From: Varroa destructor
Taxonomy: Eukaryota > Arthropoda > Arachnida > Mesostigmata > Varroidae
Reading direction: 5' to 3'
Assembly: GCF_002443255.2 (NCBI RefSeq)
Contig: NW_019211456.1
Coordinates: forward strand, 30,005,341 to 30,069,340
Length of the DNA: 64,000 nucleotides
In this document: positions 25,387 through 36,679 of the stretch, in pieces
Layout: each line of letters starts with the position of its first letter
Position numbering within the stretch: position 1 is the first letter of the stretch
The notes under the pieces: generated by a model
Databases searched by the model: none
Told to the model about the DNA's origin: nothing
What the model saw: the letters and a program-made list of their open reading frames with translations, nothing else
Program-made: the position numbers and the translations under genes

Positions 25387-26974
25387 AGCCAAACAATTCA
25401 AACTGATCACATTCCCTATTTTTCAGAAAAAATAAGACACCTATTTCCTCAAAAAATTATTGGAAATGCGCACCGTCATTCTCTCTGACCCTAAAGCCAA
25501 AGATGTAGCTGCTTTGCATAAAATTGTTAATAACACGTAAGTCAGGTGGAAACATAAACGAGATCGGCCTTCAACACATTACGAGCTCACAATAAAAGGT
25601 TATCGAAACCAACTTCATACCAATATTTCTTTATCCCGTTATCTGCTCTCCAAACATTGTAAATCTGCGTATCGCCTGTCTACCCTAATCGACCTATACG
25701 TGTCAATATCGTGTACGTAAATTTTCCACCGGAGACCAGCCGTGGTAGCTGGATGATCTCTTTGGAACGTTGGGCAACATCTTGCGTCTAACAGTTTCGG
25801 GGGTGCTTTCAGATCCAAGGGGATCCCATGACTAAAAACATATTGTCCTATGGCTGTTCTGGACCACATAGTGGCATTTTCTTTGGGCCATTTGGCCCCC
25901 TCGACAGAACGCCTGTGGTGCACCGCCGTGTAATACACTGTACTCCCACCCGTTCATACAAACAGACAAACTGCGTGAGCATTAAAAAGGGATTTGTCTT
26001 CTGTAGTTGTACACAACAGCAACTAGACTAAGCCAAGCAACGATGCGTCCCCTCTTTGCGTGGCCTATTCTCAAAAAGACATATCGGCCGGCCTTACGCT
26101 TTACTTAAAATGACAGGAAAGGTTAAGTAGGCTACACAGTTCGTGGGATAAACAAGTACTTCTAGTATTTCTTAAGCTGGTTCTCACCGATGTAGTTCTC
26201 TATGAAAACGTGAGCCGAGAGAGCTATCGACCATATCTCTGCCACACCATGTGTCCCAGATCAAAGTAAGGAAACTCGCCATAGAAACGACAATGAATGA
26301 CGGCATGAGTGTCTATGTGAGAAAACGTACCTAGCTCCGAAAAAAATAAGTAAATATAGATGCCTGCATTGCAACGTAAGTTCTTTGACTGAGGAGTACA
26401 GATGTTAATGAACAGAATCACAGATACACAATAACTGCTTACTTTTACGTGCGAACGTCTAGGGGCATGAACTTATCACTCACACACGACCGCCAGCAAA
26501 TATTCGTTTTGGGCGCGATCCGACACTATTATTTTTTTAATTACATTTCAAGCAAGTGCAGACCTGAATACGGCCTGATCTCAAATTTTGAACTCGTTAC
26601 ATCTGTTTTGTCACCTGTTTATATTACCGACGTTATTCTAAGCAGCCTTGCTATGGCATATCGGTTTTATCAATACGATTCTATTCTATCCTAATACTGT
26701 TCAAATAAGTCTGCACCAATATTCGACGAATTCCGTTACGTTAGTACGCTAGCTAAGAGCTTAATTTAAAAATTCTTTCGCATTCCTTCAGTAACTTTGT
26801 GACTTAGATTTTATTGTTCCGTTACCCTATGATTCCGTGACTCTGTACTCTGTGCTCCCACTGTAATTAAGCCATCGCTATACAACACTTAACGTTTGCT
26901 TTAATCCTGCTGTTTTGAAATGAAATTGACCTCCATCTTTGAATTTCGATATAAATTTTAAGTAGTAGCAGAAG

Positions 26975-27112
26975 ATGAAGCGACGAAGAAGCCAAGAACT
27001 CTGGATTATTCAAGCAGAACAGCGCACGGAACGCTGGCGGAAATATTTTCTAATCTTCACTCATTACTACCAGTACAAATATGGCATGCTGACCCTGAAC
27101 TACACGACGTAG
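26975..27112 (+). mobile_element. Possible LINE linker fragment (RWRKYF)
   Basis: A 45-codon frame from ATG to TAG reads MKRRRSQELWIIQAEQRTER then WRKYFLIF. Non-LTR elements commonly have ERWREYFEELL between the endonuclease and reverse transcriptase, preceded by a short polar stretch, and this segment fits that context. What follows does not resemble the expected PPTEEEV segment. The match is short, so it is only suggestive. Confidence 0.2.
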
Positions 27113-28019
27113 CATTTGTTCGTCGATTTTTCTCGTCTGATCTATCTTTAAGGGCTTTTTAAAGCCAATGTCAGGCTCGAGGTGGCGATGCTTCCTAGAA
27201 AAACGCTACTGCTGCGGCAGCAGGCACCATCTCTACTTCGGCTTCTGTTGGGCGCTTCTGATGGAATACTTCTTAGCAGCGTACCCGCCAGCTTCGTCCA
27301 CGTTATACTAGAATACACCGACGACAAACTAGACGAACAGACACGCAGTCATACCCACGCAATCGTCCGTTCGTTTCTTGGCTACAGAGCTGCAAGCAGT
27401 TTCCTTGATCGTATTCTTCGTCAAAAAGCAGCTTCCAAAATCTATCATCTCTTCTTTTTTATTGACCACAATACCATTGTATTTCTTCAACCGCTGTAGT
27501 GTCCTATAACTACTGAATTGCGCCTGTGTAAAAGCCTTACTCAGGCTTACTTTCGGAGCTAGCCGCACAAAGTCATTTGGCGGCTCTGTAGTAGAGTTCG
27601 GTAACCTTTTAGGTATATAATCACTGGCAAATTATTCTTGTATTAGAAAACTCACACATTGTTGAACTTCGTCAATTCCATCTGTTGATCAAATCTGTCT
27701 GCGTGTACCCAAACCCTGGGGTGTACCAAAACTGGGGCTCGACAGTTGGAACCACCATGCGCAACTTAGGTATTTACTATCATCATTTTACGTTCATGAA
27801 GAGAGCTATAGCATAGCAACTATCGCTACTGTCAACTATTCGATGACGACGATGTTGCTGTGACCACAAATTTCAATGATCTTCGAACTTCCGTATCTGT
27901 ATATGCAGTCGTAATCGAAAATATCTTACCGAAGAGTATTGGATTCTAATGGCTAAACTTAGAGGAAAAAGAAAAACAGCTGCGCACAGAATTGGCTAAG
28001 TAGGTCGAAGTATTGAAGC

Positions 28020-28560
28020 CGACATTATATCCTAAAAGGTGAAGAACGAGATGCCTTTGTTATTAGGAAACAAAGTTCGCAAACGATCCACCACGCAAAA
28101 ACGGAGGTAGGATTATTCTAAGCAGGCTATAAAAGAACCGATCTGTAATGATTTTATAGGTGCATTAGAGGGTGACAGAGCGCGCAATTACTGTGCCTAG
28201 AGGAGTCCTCCAACGTCGAATCGAAACGAGTGGTTTCAGCTCTCGTGAAGCGGACAAAAAGCTTCAGCTAAGCTCTAAAGTATATGCGTTCCAGATGATC
28301 TAAATCGTTCCAAGACTGGAAGGCTGCAGGGTGGGAAATTGTTTGTCTTTCAGACGGCCTAGAAGTTCAGCGGGTTTAGATGTGGTCGAAAACGTATGGC
28401 ATTACGTCAAAGGCCGAGTCAAGACCGAACAGGAAGATTATGAACATTTTCCGACTCAGGAATATAGTGCTTCATGTATGGGACAAATACCCTGATGTGT
28501 TGGAGATGATTCACTGCCAGACTTAATTGCAGCCAGGGGGCGAGACTATAGAGGACTAGC
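28020..28560 (+). mobile_element. Decayed Tc1-type transposase (C-terminal half)
   Basis: Pieces of a Tc1-family DDE transposase occur in family order on the plus strand, alternating between two frames. YILKGEERDAFVIRK (from 28026) resembles the WRRKGE.Y.P segment. FQDWKAAGWEIVCL (28308-28349) resembles the 'W....G..VL.WP' approach to the third acidic residue. LDVVENVWHYVKGRVKTEQ (28376-28432) matches DLNPIENVWGYLKRRV, with the catalytic glutamate position kept as E. VWDKYPDVLEMI and DSLPDLIAARG (28508-28540) match the 'W..IP...L..SMP.R...VI.A.G' end. Frameshifts and stops show it is inactive. No amino-terminal paired-type domain and no terminal inverted repeats were recognised. The overlapping minus-strand frame is a shadow. 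Confidence 0.65.
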
Positions 28561-28569
28561 TTCAGCACA

Positions 28570-31500
28570 TGCTTTTCCTTCAACCGTAGTCGAAAATGCT
28601 TTTTGACGACGGTGTCGCCGGGCGGCGGCGCTATCGCCACGACAGAGAAAGAAACAACTTGTACATTAAAAAAAAAAGCCACATACACATATTCTGTTCG
28701 AGTGTTCGACTGAGCCTTTCGAACTTGTCGACGATCTCCTTAGGACCCTTTTCAAATAAGATATTGTTAAATGAGTGCACACCCCCTAACGAAGTGGTCA
28801 CTGCATACCTCGTAAAGTAACGAATGTTATTTTGGCGTTATTTAACATCGTCTCTATCAGCAAATAAAAAGGTAGAAGAGGTAAGCGGCATTACCTATAG
28901 ATAATCGAACATATACCTAACGTCTCCCTGCAAAACAATGCTGTATCTGTTGAATGACTTCAGTGCAAGGACTTTTATGATAAACTTGAAGTTTTTATTT
29001 CACTAACGAAACATAGCGCAACAATTAAGGCGTTCATTATCGATGCCCATTACTAAAATTATGTAGGATTTATTAATTATGTAAAAAAAACAATGTAGGA
29101 TTCGTCGTTACGTTGTGGAATGTTTTACATCAAATTGAACTTAAAGTTAACATTTATCCATCTTTGTTTTTTTGTCACAAACATACATCGAGGGGAGGCT
29201 CAATTGTTCTACCGACTGTTGGCACGGTAGAAAGCTTGAAGCGTTTTACCGTTTGCCTTACAAAATCGAACCGACTTGCCTACGAAAGTTAGCAGTCACT
29301 TATCCATCACATAATCTGCACAGCTGATTGCTTCCATATTAGGATTCCAATTGCGAATGAATTAATTATAGCTTTCTGTAAGCTTTCAGTTAATGCTTCA
29401 AACCTGATCTGCGAACATTCGGATATAGATAAATATAAATCGTATATTATTAAGAGTTAACAATATAGTACATATGGTAATTGACCCAATCGGAATGGCA
29501 AGCATAGCCCATGGTTAAAACGAACCGAGCCGTCAATCTCCTTTCGACGACAGAGATTAGGTAGCCATTTCTAAAGTAGGCTTAATTAGTTAAAGCCTAG
29601 CAAACTGTTTCGGTCGTAAGGATGAATGTGAAACATCCGGAAGGTTGAAAATAGCTTGCAATCGTCTAATGTAGAAATATACTGTCACCTTGTTTAGCTA
29701 ATCGAAATCGATGATCCTATCTTTTGCTTGTATCGATGTCTACTCCAGATCTTCCATGACGACCTTTTGCTTAGTTTAACAGCTCTTTTGGTGGCTTTAG
29801 TTTTTTTTGACCTGCCGTAGTTTTTATCTCATGAGCAAAAAAAATTTGAAGTTATTATTCGTTTTATGTGGACAAAGGTATTAGTCGATAAGTTGTCATA
29901 TCAAGGCGTGTTACGGTCTAATCGTAACTTAATATTTTGCCCCAGCTATGGCAATAGTGTAATTACTAAATCACTCAAACACTAAAAATACGAAGGGTAT
30001 GCATTATAAGATACAGTAGAAATATCTTTTGATGCCCTGGTGGGTTTGTTCGCGGCGGTAGATTGTTTGGGAGAGCTCTTCATCGGTACGATATCGATTC
30101 ATTAACTCGTACGTTTCATACGATAACACATGCTAAAAATTGGATAAATCTCAGTAGTAGGTTTCTAGCTGATCCTTAATTCATTGTCCAATCCTGAGCA
30201 AGTATGTCTCATGTCATCGCTTTCTCTTACACGTAAACTGTGTCTGCTATTGGCGTCCGGATAATCTGCCCAGCCTTAAGCACTGCCTTACTTCACGCGT
30301 GCCCTTCACTGCAGGTCTGTAGCATCATTACGTATCGAACTGCTGTGAATATGAGATAAGTCGGCCGCAGAAACTTCTTGACGGGTTCATATACTTTTTT
30401 ACGCATAGCCACTTACACGAAATGACTATCTCGCCTATTAAGGGACGCTACATAGTTTAATCGCTACTGCTTTCGAGGCTACGAAACGGTTTATTCGGTA
30501 TGAGACCGCTGTTTTAGTAGGTCCTCTGCCCTTGTCCTACAGCAAAGGTAAAAATCAAATTTCAGCTTTTTGCTGTTTTCTAAGTTAACTAACTATATAC
30601 AATGCAGCTCTATGTGTGTTAGCGAATATAAGGCTAATTTTTTTTATGCTCTTTTTTTGTCGATTTCGAAATACCTGTGGTCGTATGTGCGCTGTCGAGT
30701 ACGAACTTATGATTGGCAGATCTGCATCGGTGACTTTTGTTCGATTGAACATCGAGGAAACATCTCGAAATTAGAGAGGCCGGGACAGCTGAAGGGTATA
30801 AGTCACACGAAATCCAACTACTCTATCCTTTAGTAATGTAGTTCGTACGGGAGCAGGCATGGGTTACGGGAACATACTAGCAATTTGTTAGTTGATTATG
30901 TATGTTAAGAGAATTTTGAGATTGAACATCGCCCCTTTCTAACCGGTTCAGACGATCATGATCAACGTATTCTTCTATTGTCAGATTGACTCAAACATCT
31001 GGCGCATTTGTATTTAGTAACGCAAGGTAACGAAAGAGTACAGCCATTGAGTTGAGAAATTAAGTGGAAAGGAAAAAGAGTGGAAAAAACAAGTTTATCA
31101 TGATGGGAACTTTGTTTTCACCATTCTTGGCGGCCTCCTTATGGCAGCTAGACATATCTACCATATTCAGTATATACTGGGTAGCAATCATAAGAAAAGC
31201 GGTCATTAAAGCTTACGTGGCCTCGCATAAATCAAACACTGTTCCCGAACAGGCTCCTTTCGGACGTTATAAAACCACTTTATTACTATGTTATTCCTAT
31301 TCGATATACATATAACTGCATTTTACGGAATAGCCATTTTATTATTATTCACTTACCGTATTAATTTCAGATCATTGATTTATTGAGGTTGAGTCGTCTA
31401 GCGATAATCATAAACAACACTTTATAGTCTATTAGCTCCGCCCCTTTTCTATTGCTAACTCGACATTCATAAAGAAGGTATTTTGTCTCGTATCGTATTT

Positions 31501-31660
31501 TTGAGCATCACGTCACCGTGTCGCTGTCTTTTCTGCCCCAGGCGTCTCACGCATCGTATTTAGGCCTTCACGTGACCTATCAAAACAATAGTAGAGCAGC
31601 GCTGGTTGCGACCACTGAAGGAGCGACTGCCTGTTTAGCATTATTGGAAACAACGGAGGC
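28570..31660. other. Non-coding stretch
   Basis: Mostly AT-rich DNA with short frames; the two longest (30570-30833 and 31064-31315, plus) have no recognisable similarity. No repeat structure of note. Confidence 0.6.
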
Positions 31661-31682
31661 AACAGCAGCTCTCATCCATGAA

Positions 31683-31714
31683 CTGCTGTTGCTGCTGCTG
31701 CCGCTGCCGCCGCT
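31683..31714. repeat. Imperfect CTG/CAG repeat
   Basis: CTGCTGTTGCTGCTGCTG continues into CCGCTGCCGCCG. On the minus strand one frame gives a short Gln-rich run, another a Ser/Gly run. It lies in a G+C-richer patch (31500-32450) that stands out from the flanks and could be part of an untranslated or coding exon, but I cannot show which. Confidence 0.8.
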
Positions 31715-31831
31715 ACTATTTTGTATTCCGCTCTCTTCGGCATTTGCGAGTATCTCCTACGGCCTTCCGAGGGGGTTATTGCTACCCCTGTTCCTTTGAC
31801 TCCCTAAATTTCCTTTCCTCCGCCGCCAGCC

Positions 31832-32140
31832 TTGTCCCGTGAGTCCCAGAAGAGATACATCACGTTGCAAACAAGTAGTAAAACGTACGCGGTTAGCCGT
31901 GGTGCTAGATTTGCAAGGGCATTGCGGCCGTCTATCGCAACCATTTCAGCTGACGGAGGCGGACAGGCGTTTAGCCTGAGCTCCCTTTTGTTAGGCCAGC
32001 TAGATAACAAGCCAGAATTACTGAGCGCTATGCGTCGAAAGTTAGGCACAGATAGGTCTTTTCGTATTATCCGTTTGTTTGGTGGCAGGAGGTACGTAGA
32101 CGACAACGCTGTAATACTGCGCAATTTAAATGCAAATTGA
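31832..32140 (+). mobile_element. Possible reverse-transcriptase fragment (YVDD)
   Basis: The 102-codon frame ends with GGRRYVDDNAVILRN. RYVDD followed by hydrophobics is the catalytic motif of Penelope-like and related reverse transcriptases. Forty-seven residues upstream, ADGGGQAFSLSSLLL could be a decayed DG.AMGSPLSP..A block, at roughly the right distance. The frame is free of stops, but so is the opposite strand over the same bases (31804-32253, 149 codons), so openness is a composition effect. DDNA could also be read as a transposase motif. The call is weak. Confidence 0.15.
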
Positions 32141-32649
32141 ATGACCTTCATGTTGTTATCGAGAGAAGAGCGCTTTGAGGGTGGCTGGGAGTAGATAGCC
32201 AGTACGGAGAAGCGACCATTTACAGAAAGGCCGTTGCGTAGTAGATCTAACAATGTCTTAGAAATGCAATGGACGAGGCGAGAATCAGGAACCTATAAGA
32301 TGATCTGCAGTCGATGCTGCTGTTGGACGAACAATGTACATGGGCGAGGTGCACAAGGGCGAAGCAGACGAGCCAGCGAGCTTCAAAGTGGGTGAGTGCC
32401 CCCACAGTTAACGGATTTTAGCTGCAGCTCAACATGGGTGACCTATATAAAATAGGGGTAAGCAAATGGAAAAGCTAGATTCCCCGTCATATTCACCGAG
32501 CTGCCATCCGCCCTAGGTCAACCACTTTAACCATATTGTTTAAAAAATCCCTTGGGAATTTTAGCGGCTGAGCATAAATCTCAGTAGGCCTAGAAACAGA
32601 ACATACGCAAAAGAATATATATGCAATACATGGATATGTATGTGTCGCT

Positions 32650-32689
32650 GTGTATGTGTTATACACAAGATTGTGTATGACATGTACGC
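32650..32689. repeat. 19-bp near-perfect hairpin
   Basis: Arms 32650-32668 and 32671-32689 pair along all 19 positions in RNA (four G-U pairs) around a two-base centre GA; as DNA it is a quasi-palindrome matching at 15 of 19. The core is ATACACAA-GA-TTGTGTAT. Confidence 0.85.
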
Positions 32690-33479
32690 TGCAGTATAGG
32701 TCCACGGACCCTTCCACCATGCCAGTGCTCGGTAGACAGTTTAGGGAAAAACGGCTTGTTTCGTACAAAAATTAGGAATAAGGAGTCAAATAAATTTTAG
32801 AATAGTTTTTTACAGCTTTTTTTTTTTCATTTATGCGACATACTTATTCTACTTGATATAAAAAAAGCTTAGGGCAAATTTATTTTGTATATTGCATCTA
32901 ACCCACACTGGTGATAATAATCTACTAACTGATAACGCTATACGCGCACCATGCAATCAACAGCGCAAAAACTGAGCAAATCAAGGTGCAAGAGAGGAGT
33001 GCATCGTCGGACTAATGATAGACTTATATATACGTATATAAGTATATGAGATAAAATCTTGTAGCCTTCCATTTGTTACAGGCTCATTAGCAGAGCTGGA
33101 CAGAGTGTGCATTAACGAAACCTTACATAAAGTCACCAGCCGTTACCGTTCGGCTACTGCTAGTACTATATAATAACTTCTATTAGTAAGGCCATTCCAA
33201 CGATTGCTGTTGGGCTAATTTGTTCCATTTGACCTGTATTAACTAAAAAAAGAAACTGATTTATGTGTGTATCTTTGACTGACTTGAAAAACATTTTACC
33301 GAACAAGGATAGAATGTCCAAAAAATAACTTTTTTTGTCTTTATAGTTGTTGCCTTATTGCCATAATCTGATCGTGGTACTGCCGAAAAGGCCAAGCAGA
33401 AGGCGCATAGATATACACCGTAATCGATAAGCATATTTATATTATGACATGCAAAAGTGCATGGGAAACATTTTATAGA

Positions 33480-33743
33480 TGTAGAAAATTAGAATATTTC
33501 GAAAAAAACACACAGATCCAGATGAGCGGATATGCAGATAAAGCCTTGGCCTCGAGTGACAGACAACCACCAGTGAGAATCGTATCCGAATAGATAGACG
33601 AAAGATGTCCTATATACACGCTGGCTTAGTTCAGTGAGATGGAAGTACTGATCGACAATATGACAAGTTCGACAGGCTTACTCGTCGCCAGAAAAATGGA
33701 CGTCTCATTTAACTACACGCCAGACGAACGGCCGCGTTTCGTA
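33480..33743 (+). pseudogene. Tyrosine-kinase-like C-lobe remnant
   Basis: In one plus-strand frame, DRQPPVRIVSE (33558-33590) resembles the lead into PVRWMAPE (subdomain VIII). A TAG follows, then IDERCPIYTLA, another TAG, and FSEMEVLIDNMTSSTG (33630-33677). The latter resembles 'SFGVLLWEMTSG' of subdomain IX with Trp and Glu replaced. Then KMDVSFNYTPDERPRF fits 'M..CW.Y.P..RP.F' of subdomain XI with Cys-Trp changed to Ser-Phe. The stretch between IX and XI is about 35 residues shorter than in intact kinases. Further upstream, SGYADKALASSD could be a degraded DFGLAKAL. Order and frame agree across about 190 bases, which is hard to get by chance, but each motif alone is short. If real, two stops, a deletion and lost key residues make it a pseudogene. 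Confidence 0.3.
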
Positions 33744-35783
33744 GACTAACTAGGCATTATAGAAGTCCTCCCGACTCCTGAGAGAGCCGTAATATAGAAG
33801 ACGACAACTACTTGTCTTATTAATTACCACTCTAAAGGAGTAAAGGAGGCCCTAAGTGCGTTTCTGAAATTCAGATTATTTCCTAAGGTATCATAAACGC
33901 AATGAATGGTAGTAATACTCTATATGTTTCGTGCGATTTCGGGCTAAACTGCATTGCATTGACAACTGATGTTCTCCGAGACTTTTCATGGCATAAAAGT
34001 AATACTCTGAAGGCAGAGTGTCAATTCTGCGAGAATAAGGATATTCCCTGTATATATCAGCTCGTAGGTCTCACTTATAGAACCAAGGAGAATTGTGACA
34101 TAGTAATGCATGTGTGCAGTTAATAATGTCGCCGTTATTTTTGGGAATAGCCATCACTGATATAGCTACTTGAGATATAATAGATGTAGTGGAATCGTTG
34201 CCGTCAGCTGAGTCTCTCGTTGCTGGGTCGTTGAATTGAAGTGCGCCATCGTTTGACGGGCTCATTGTTGAATAAAGGGGGAACATGTTGCTCTAGAAGA
34301 ATGGCAGCGATCTGTCTCTTTATCCTTGCGATGGAGTCGGCTTTGTTATAGGACTGCAATGGCCGAAGAAGTAGAGCTGTGATAACGGTCTTTTGAAGAA
34401 CTGTTTTTGAAGTAGTCGCCCTTCCAACTAGTGCTATCGCGAACAGCAAGTCCTCACAAGCAGACTTTCGTGTTTCATAAAGATTTCCAAAATGCTTGTG
34501 AGCGATCGAATTGGAAAGCCAGTTCAGATCTTTGAACTGCCTTTACAAGCCACGATGGGCCTGTTCTTTGTCGTTAAAAGGCAATAGCGCACTCCTTGGA
34601 CCACTACATCGGAGCTTGATGTAGTTCATTTTACGCTAAAGAGCGAATTGCGCTGAAGGATCCACGACAGCGGCCTCACAGTTCTGTACACCGAGTGATC
34701 GTTAGATACGTTTGCAAAGCCTTATAAAATTTTCTTGACCCCGGTAGATGTAATTATTTTTGGTGGAGGTCGTTGAACAACGTTCTAAATTAGTGGTTTA
34801 TCGTGCCACCAGGCCACATTAAAGGAACTCTCATTGAATTTATACCGGACGGGCCTGATGCAATTGTAAACACGATATGAGCATGAAATGGCACAGTTCC
34901 ATTTTGACTGTATCCTTGTGACGTTGGACCCTGCAATAACTAAGACTATTTCCGAAGCAAGGCAACCGGGTTCGCCCACAGATGGGCGCTGCTGGCGTTC
35001 TGTGCCGCGCGGTAAAATCGACTGCTATTGTTTATACGAGCGTTAAACGAGGACCCGTTTTTAGCGATCGATAGCGCGTGGCAGATGATGCTAATTGAAC
35101 AAATTTTGAGTCCACCAACAACAACGTATGGCACTAGCAGCTAGTAAGCCTTATAATCCGACGGCTTTTTCGTCTTAACATGATTCCAGGAGCGTTCTTC
35201 TCAGAAGCACTACCAAGTTTTCCTCGAAAAAGTTCTGATGAATTGGCACGGATTACATATAAGTGAGCTAGAAAAATGTCCTCCCTGGAAAAGGTCACAG
35301 AGGAGCGAGTTCCGGTTTCATACGATTATCATTACATTGGAGTGGCGCCTTGCAACAAAGCATGTAAACTCTACTTCCGAGTTGGCCAGTATGCTTCACA
35401 GCCCCTTCTCTTTCGTCGCACTGTCTACAGCAATCGACTAAACAAGGCGTTGTAGAGTTGCAGGAAAAACCTAAAAGGTAGTTCAGCTTTGTAAGCAATC
35501 CTGCCTAGATGATAAGTTAGCCCAGCCGACTTCTGATGAGCTGATGCGCACCTGAAGTCTCAATATGGTCATCACGCTATCTAAGCGCCTCTCAGCGGAA
35601 TATGCTTTTTTAAAAGGTTGTCCTTTGCAAGAACCGTCATTGGTACCAATATTGATGCCTTTGTTGTAGATAATCTAAAAGTCTTGAATGTCAGCTGCAT
35701 TCTGTGCATAAACGCTTGTTGTAAAATAACATAATCACAAAAATAACGGTATAAGGGACAGGAAGGGAATGGTTAGTTGAGAA

Positions 35784-35799
35784 CAAACAAACAAACAAC
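35784..35799. repeat. (CAAA)4 microsatellite
   Basis: Four uninterrupted CAAA units in an A-rich context. Confidence 0.9.
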
Positions 35800-36623
35800 A
35801 AAATTTAGCTCAGATAAACCAACTTCAATTTTAAGAACGCCTTCTGTGCTGTATTTTTTATCCAAACAAGTACCCTTTCAAATGGCGAACGTCCCATTCA
35901 CGGTAATCCATCCGACTGACACATAATAACGGCTCAGGGTTGCATAGGCCTCGTATATAATAACTGTGCATTAGTAACTTCTATAGCTCGATTAAAATTC
36001 ATATTATACAAACGATAGTATAATAATACGACATTTAGAAAAGCGAAGCATGTAACTAAGTTAAGATGTTCTCTCTTTTATTTGACAAGTTAACCAGGTA
36101 ACAAAATTGTGCTTGACAAAAGGCAGATTTTAATTGAATCAACTGCTCCGATAGCTTCCTGTAAGTTATATATGTAAGAATATGTTAACTTAATGCTACC
36201 TTAGATTTCATCCTTGTCTCGTTTCGTTTATTTGTATTCCTAACATCTGCCTAATGCTGCAAATGATATAGTAATAAAAATTTTAATAAAAACAGTGTTA
36301 TACACTCGTAGATACATACGAGCACTATTACTACTAGATCAGGTGCTCGATTATTTGAATGTTTTAATGCATATTTCAACACATGCTACATTATTCCAAG
36401 GTAGGGAAAAGTATGCTCTACTTCAACATAGTCAACTTTTTCCTAAACTTTATCTTATGTGTCAAATAACACATTTGCTATCACCTTATTGAAATAATAA
36501 GCCATAAAAGTTGCCGGCACACAAAATGTCGCAGTATATGGCGGGCTAGTTTTAGCAAGGCTCCTGGAGCCTGGCGAGCTGCAGATATCAAAACAAACAA
36601 ATTGGTACGTTCAGTTTTTTTTA

Positions 36624-36672
36624 CGCGCAGGAAATAAACCAATAGAAAAACTGTGGGTTTATTTCCTGTGCG
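36624..36672. repeat. 17-bp inverted repeat with 15-base loop
   Basis: CGCGCAGGAAATAAACC (36624-36640) is the reverse complement of 36656-36672 with a single mismatch. With one bulged A the stem continues into TTTT/AAAA on the outside, giving about 21 pairs. The size would suit a miRNA precursor or a small foldback element. Confidence 0.9.
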
Positions 36673-36679
36673 AAAAGAA

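Noticed and set aside
31804..32253. 149-codon minus-strand frame
   Set aside because: No recognisable domain; both strands are open over the same bases, which points to local base composition.
32440..32500. TATATAAAATAG as a core promoter TATA box
   Set aside because: No initiator at the right distance and no coding exon downstream; such strings are common in AT-rich DNA.
33372..33905. Alternative genetic code (TAA/TAG as Gln) to explain protein-like frames interrupted by TAR codons
   Set aside because: With only TGA as stop, open frames of 160-180 codons are common by chance here, and no much longer frames appeared where I tested (5640-6128 and this one). Decay explains the stops more simply.
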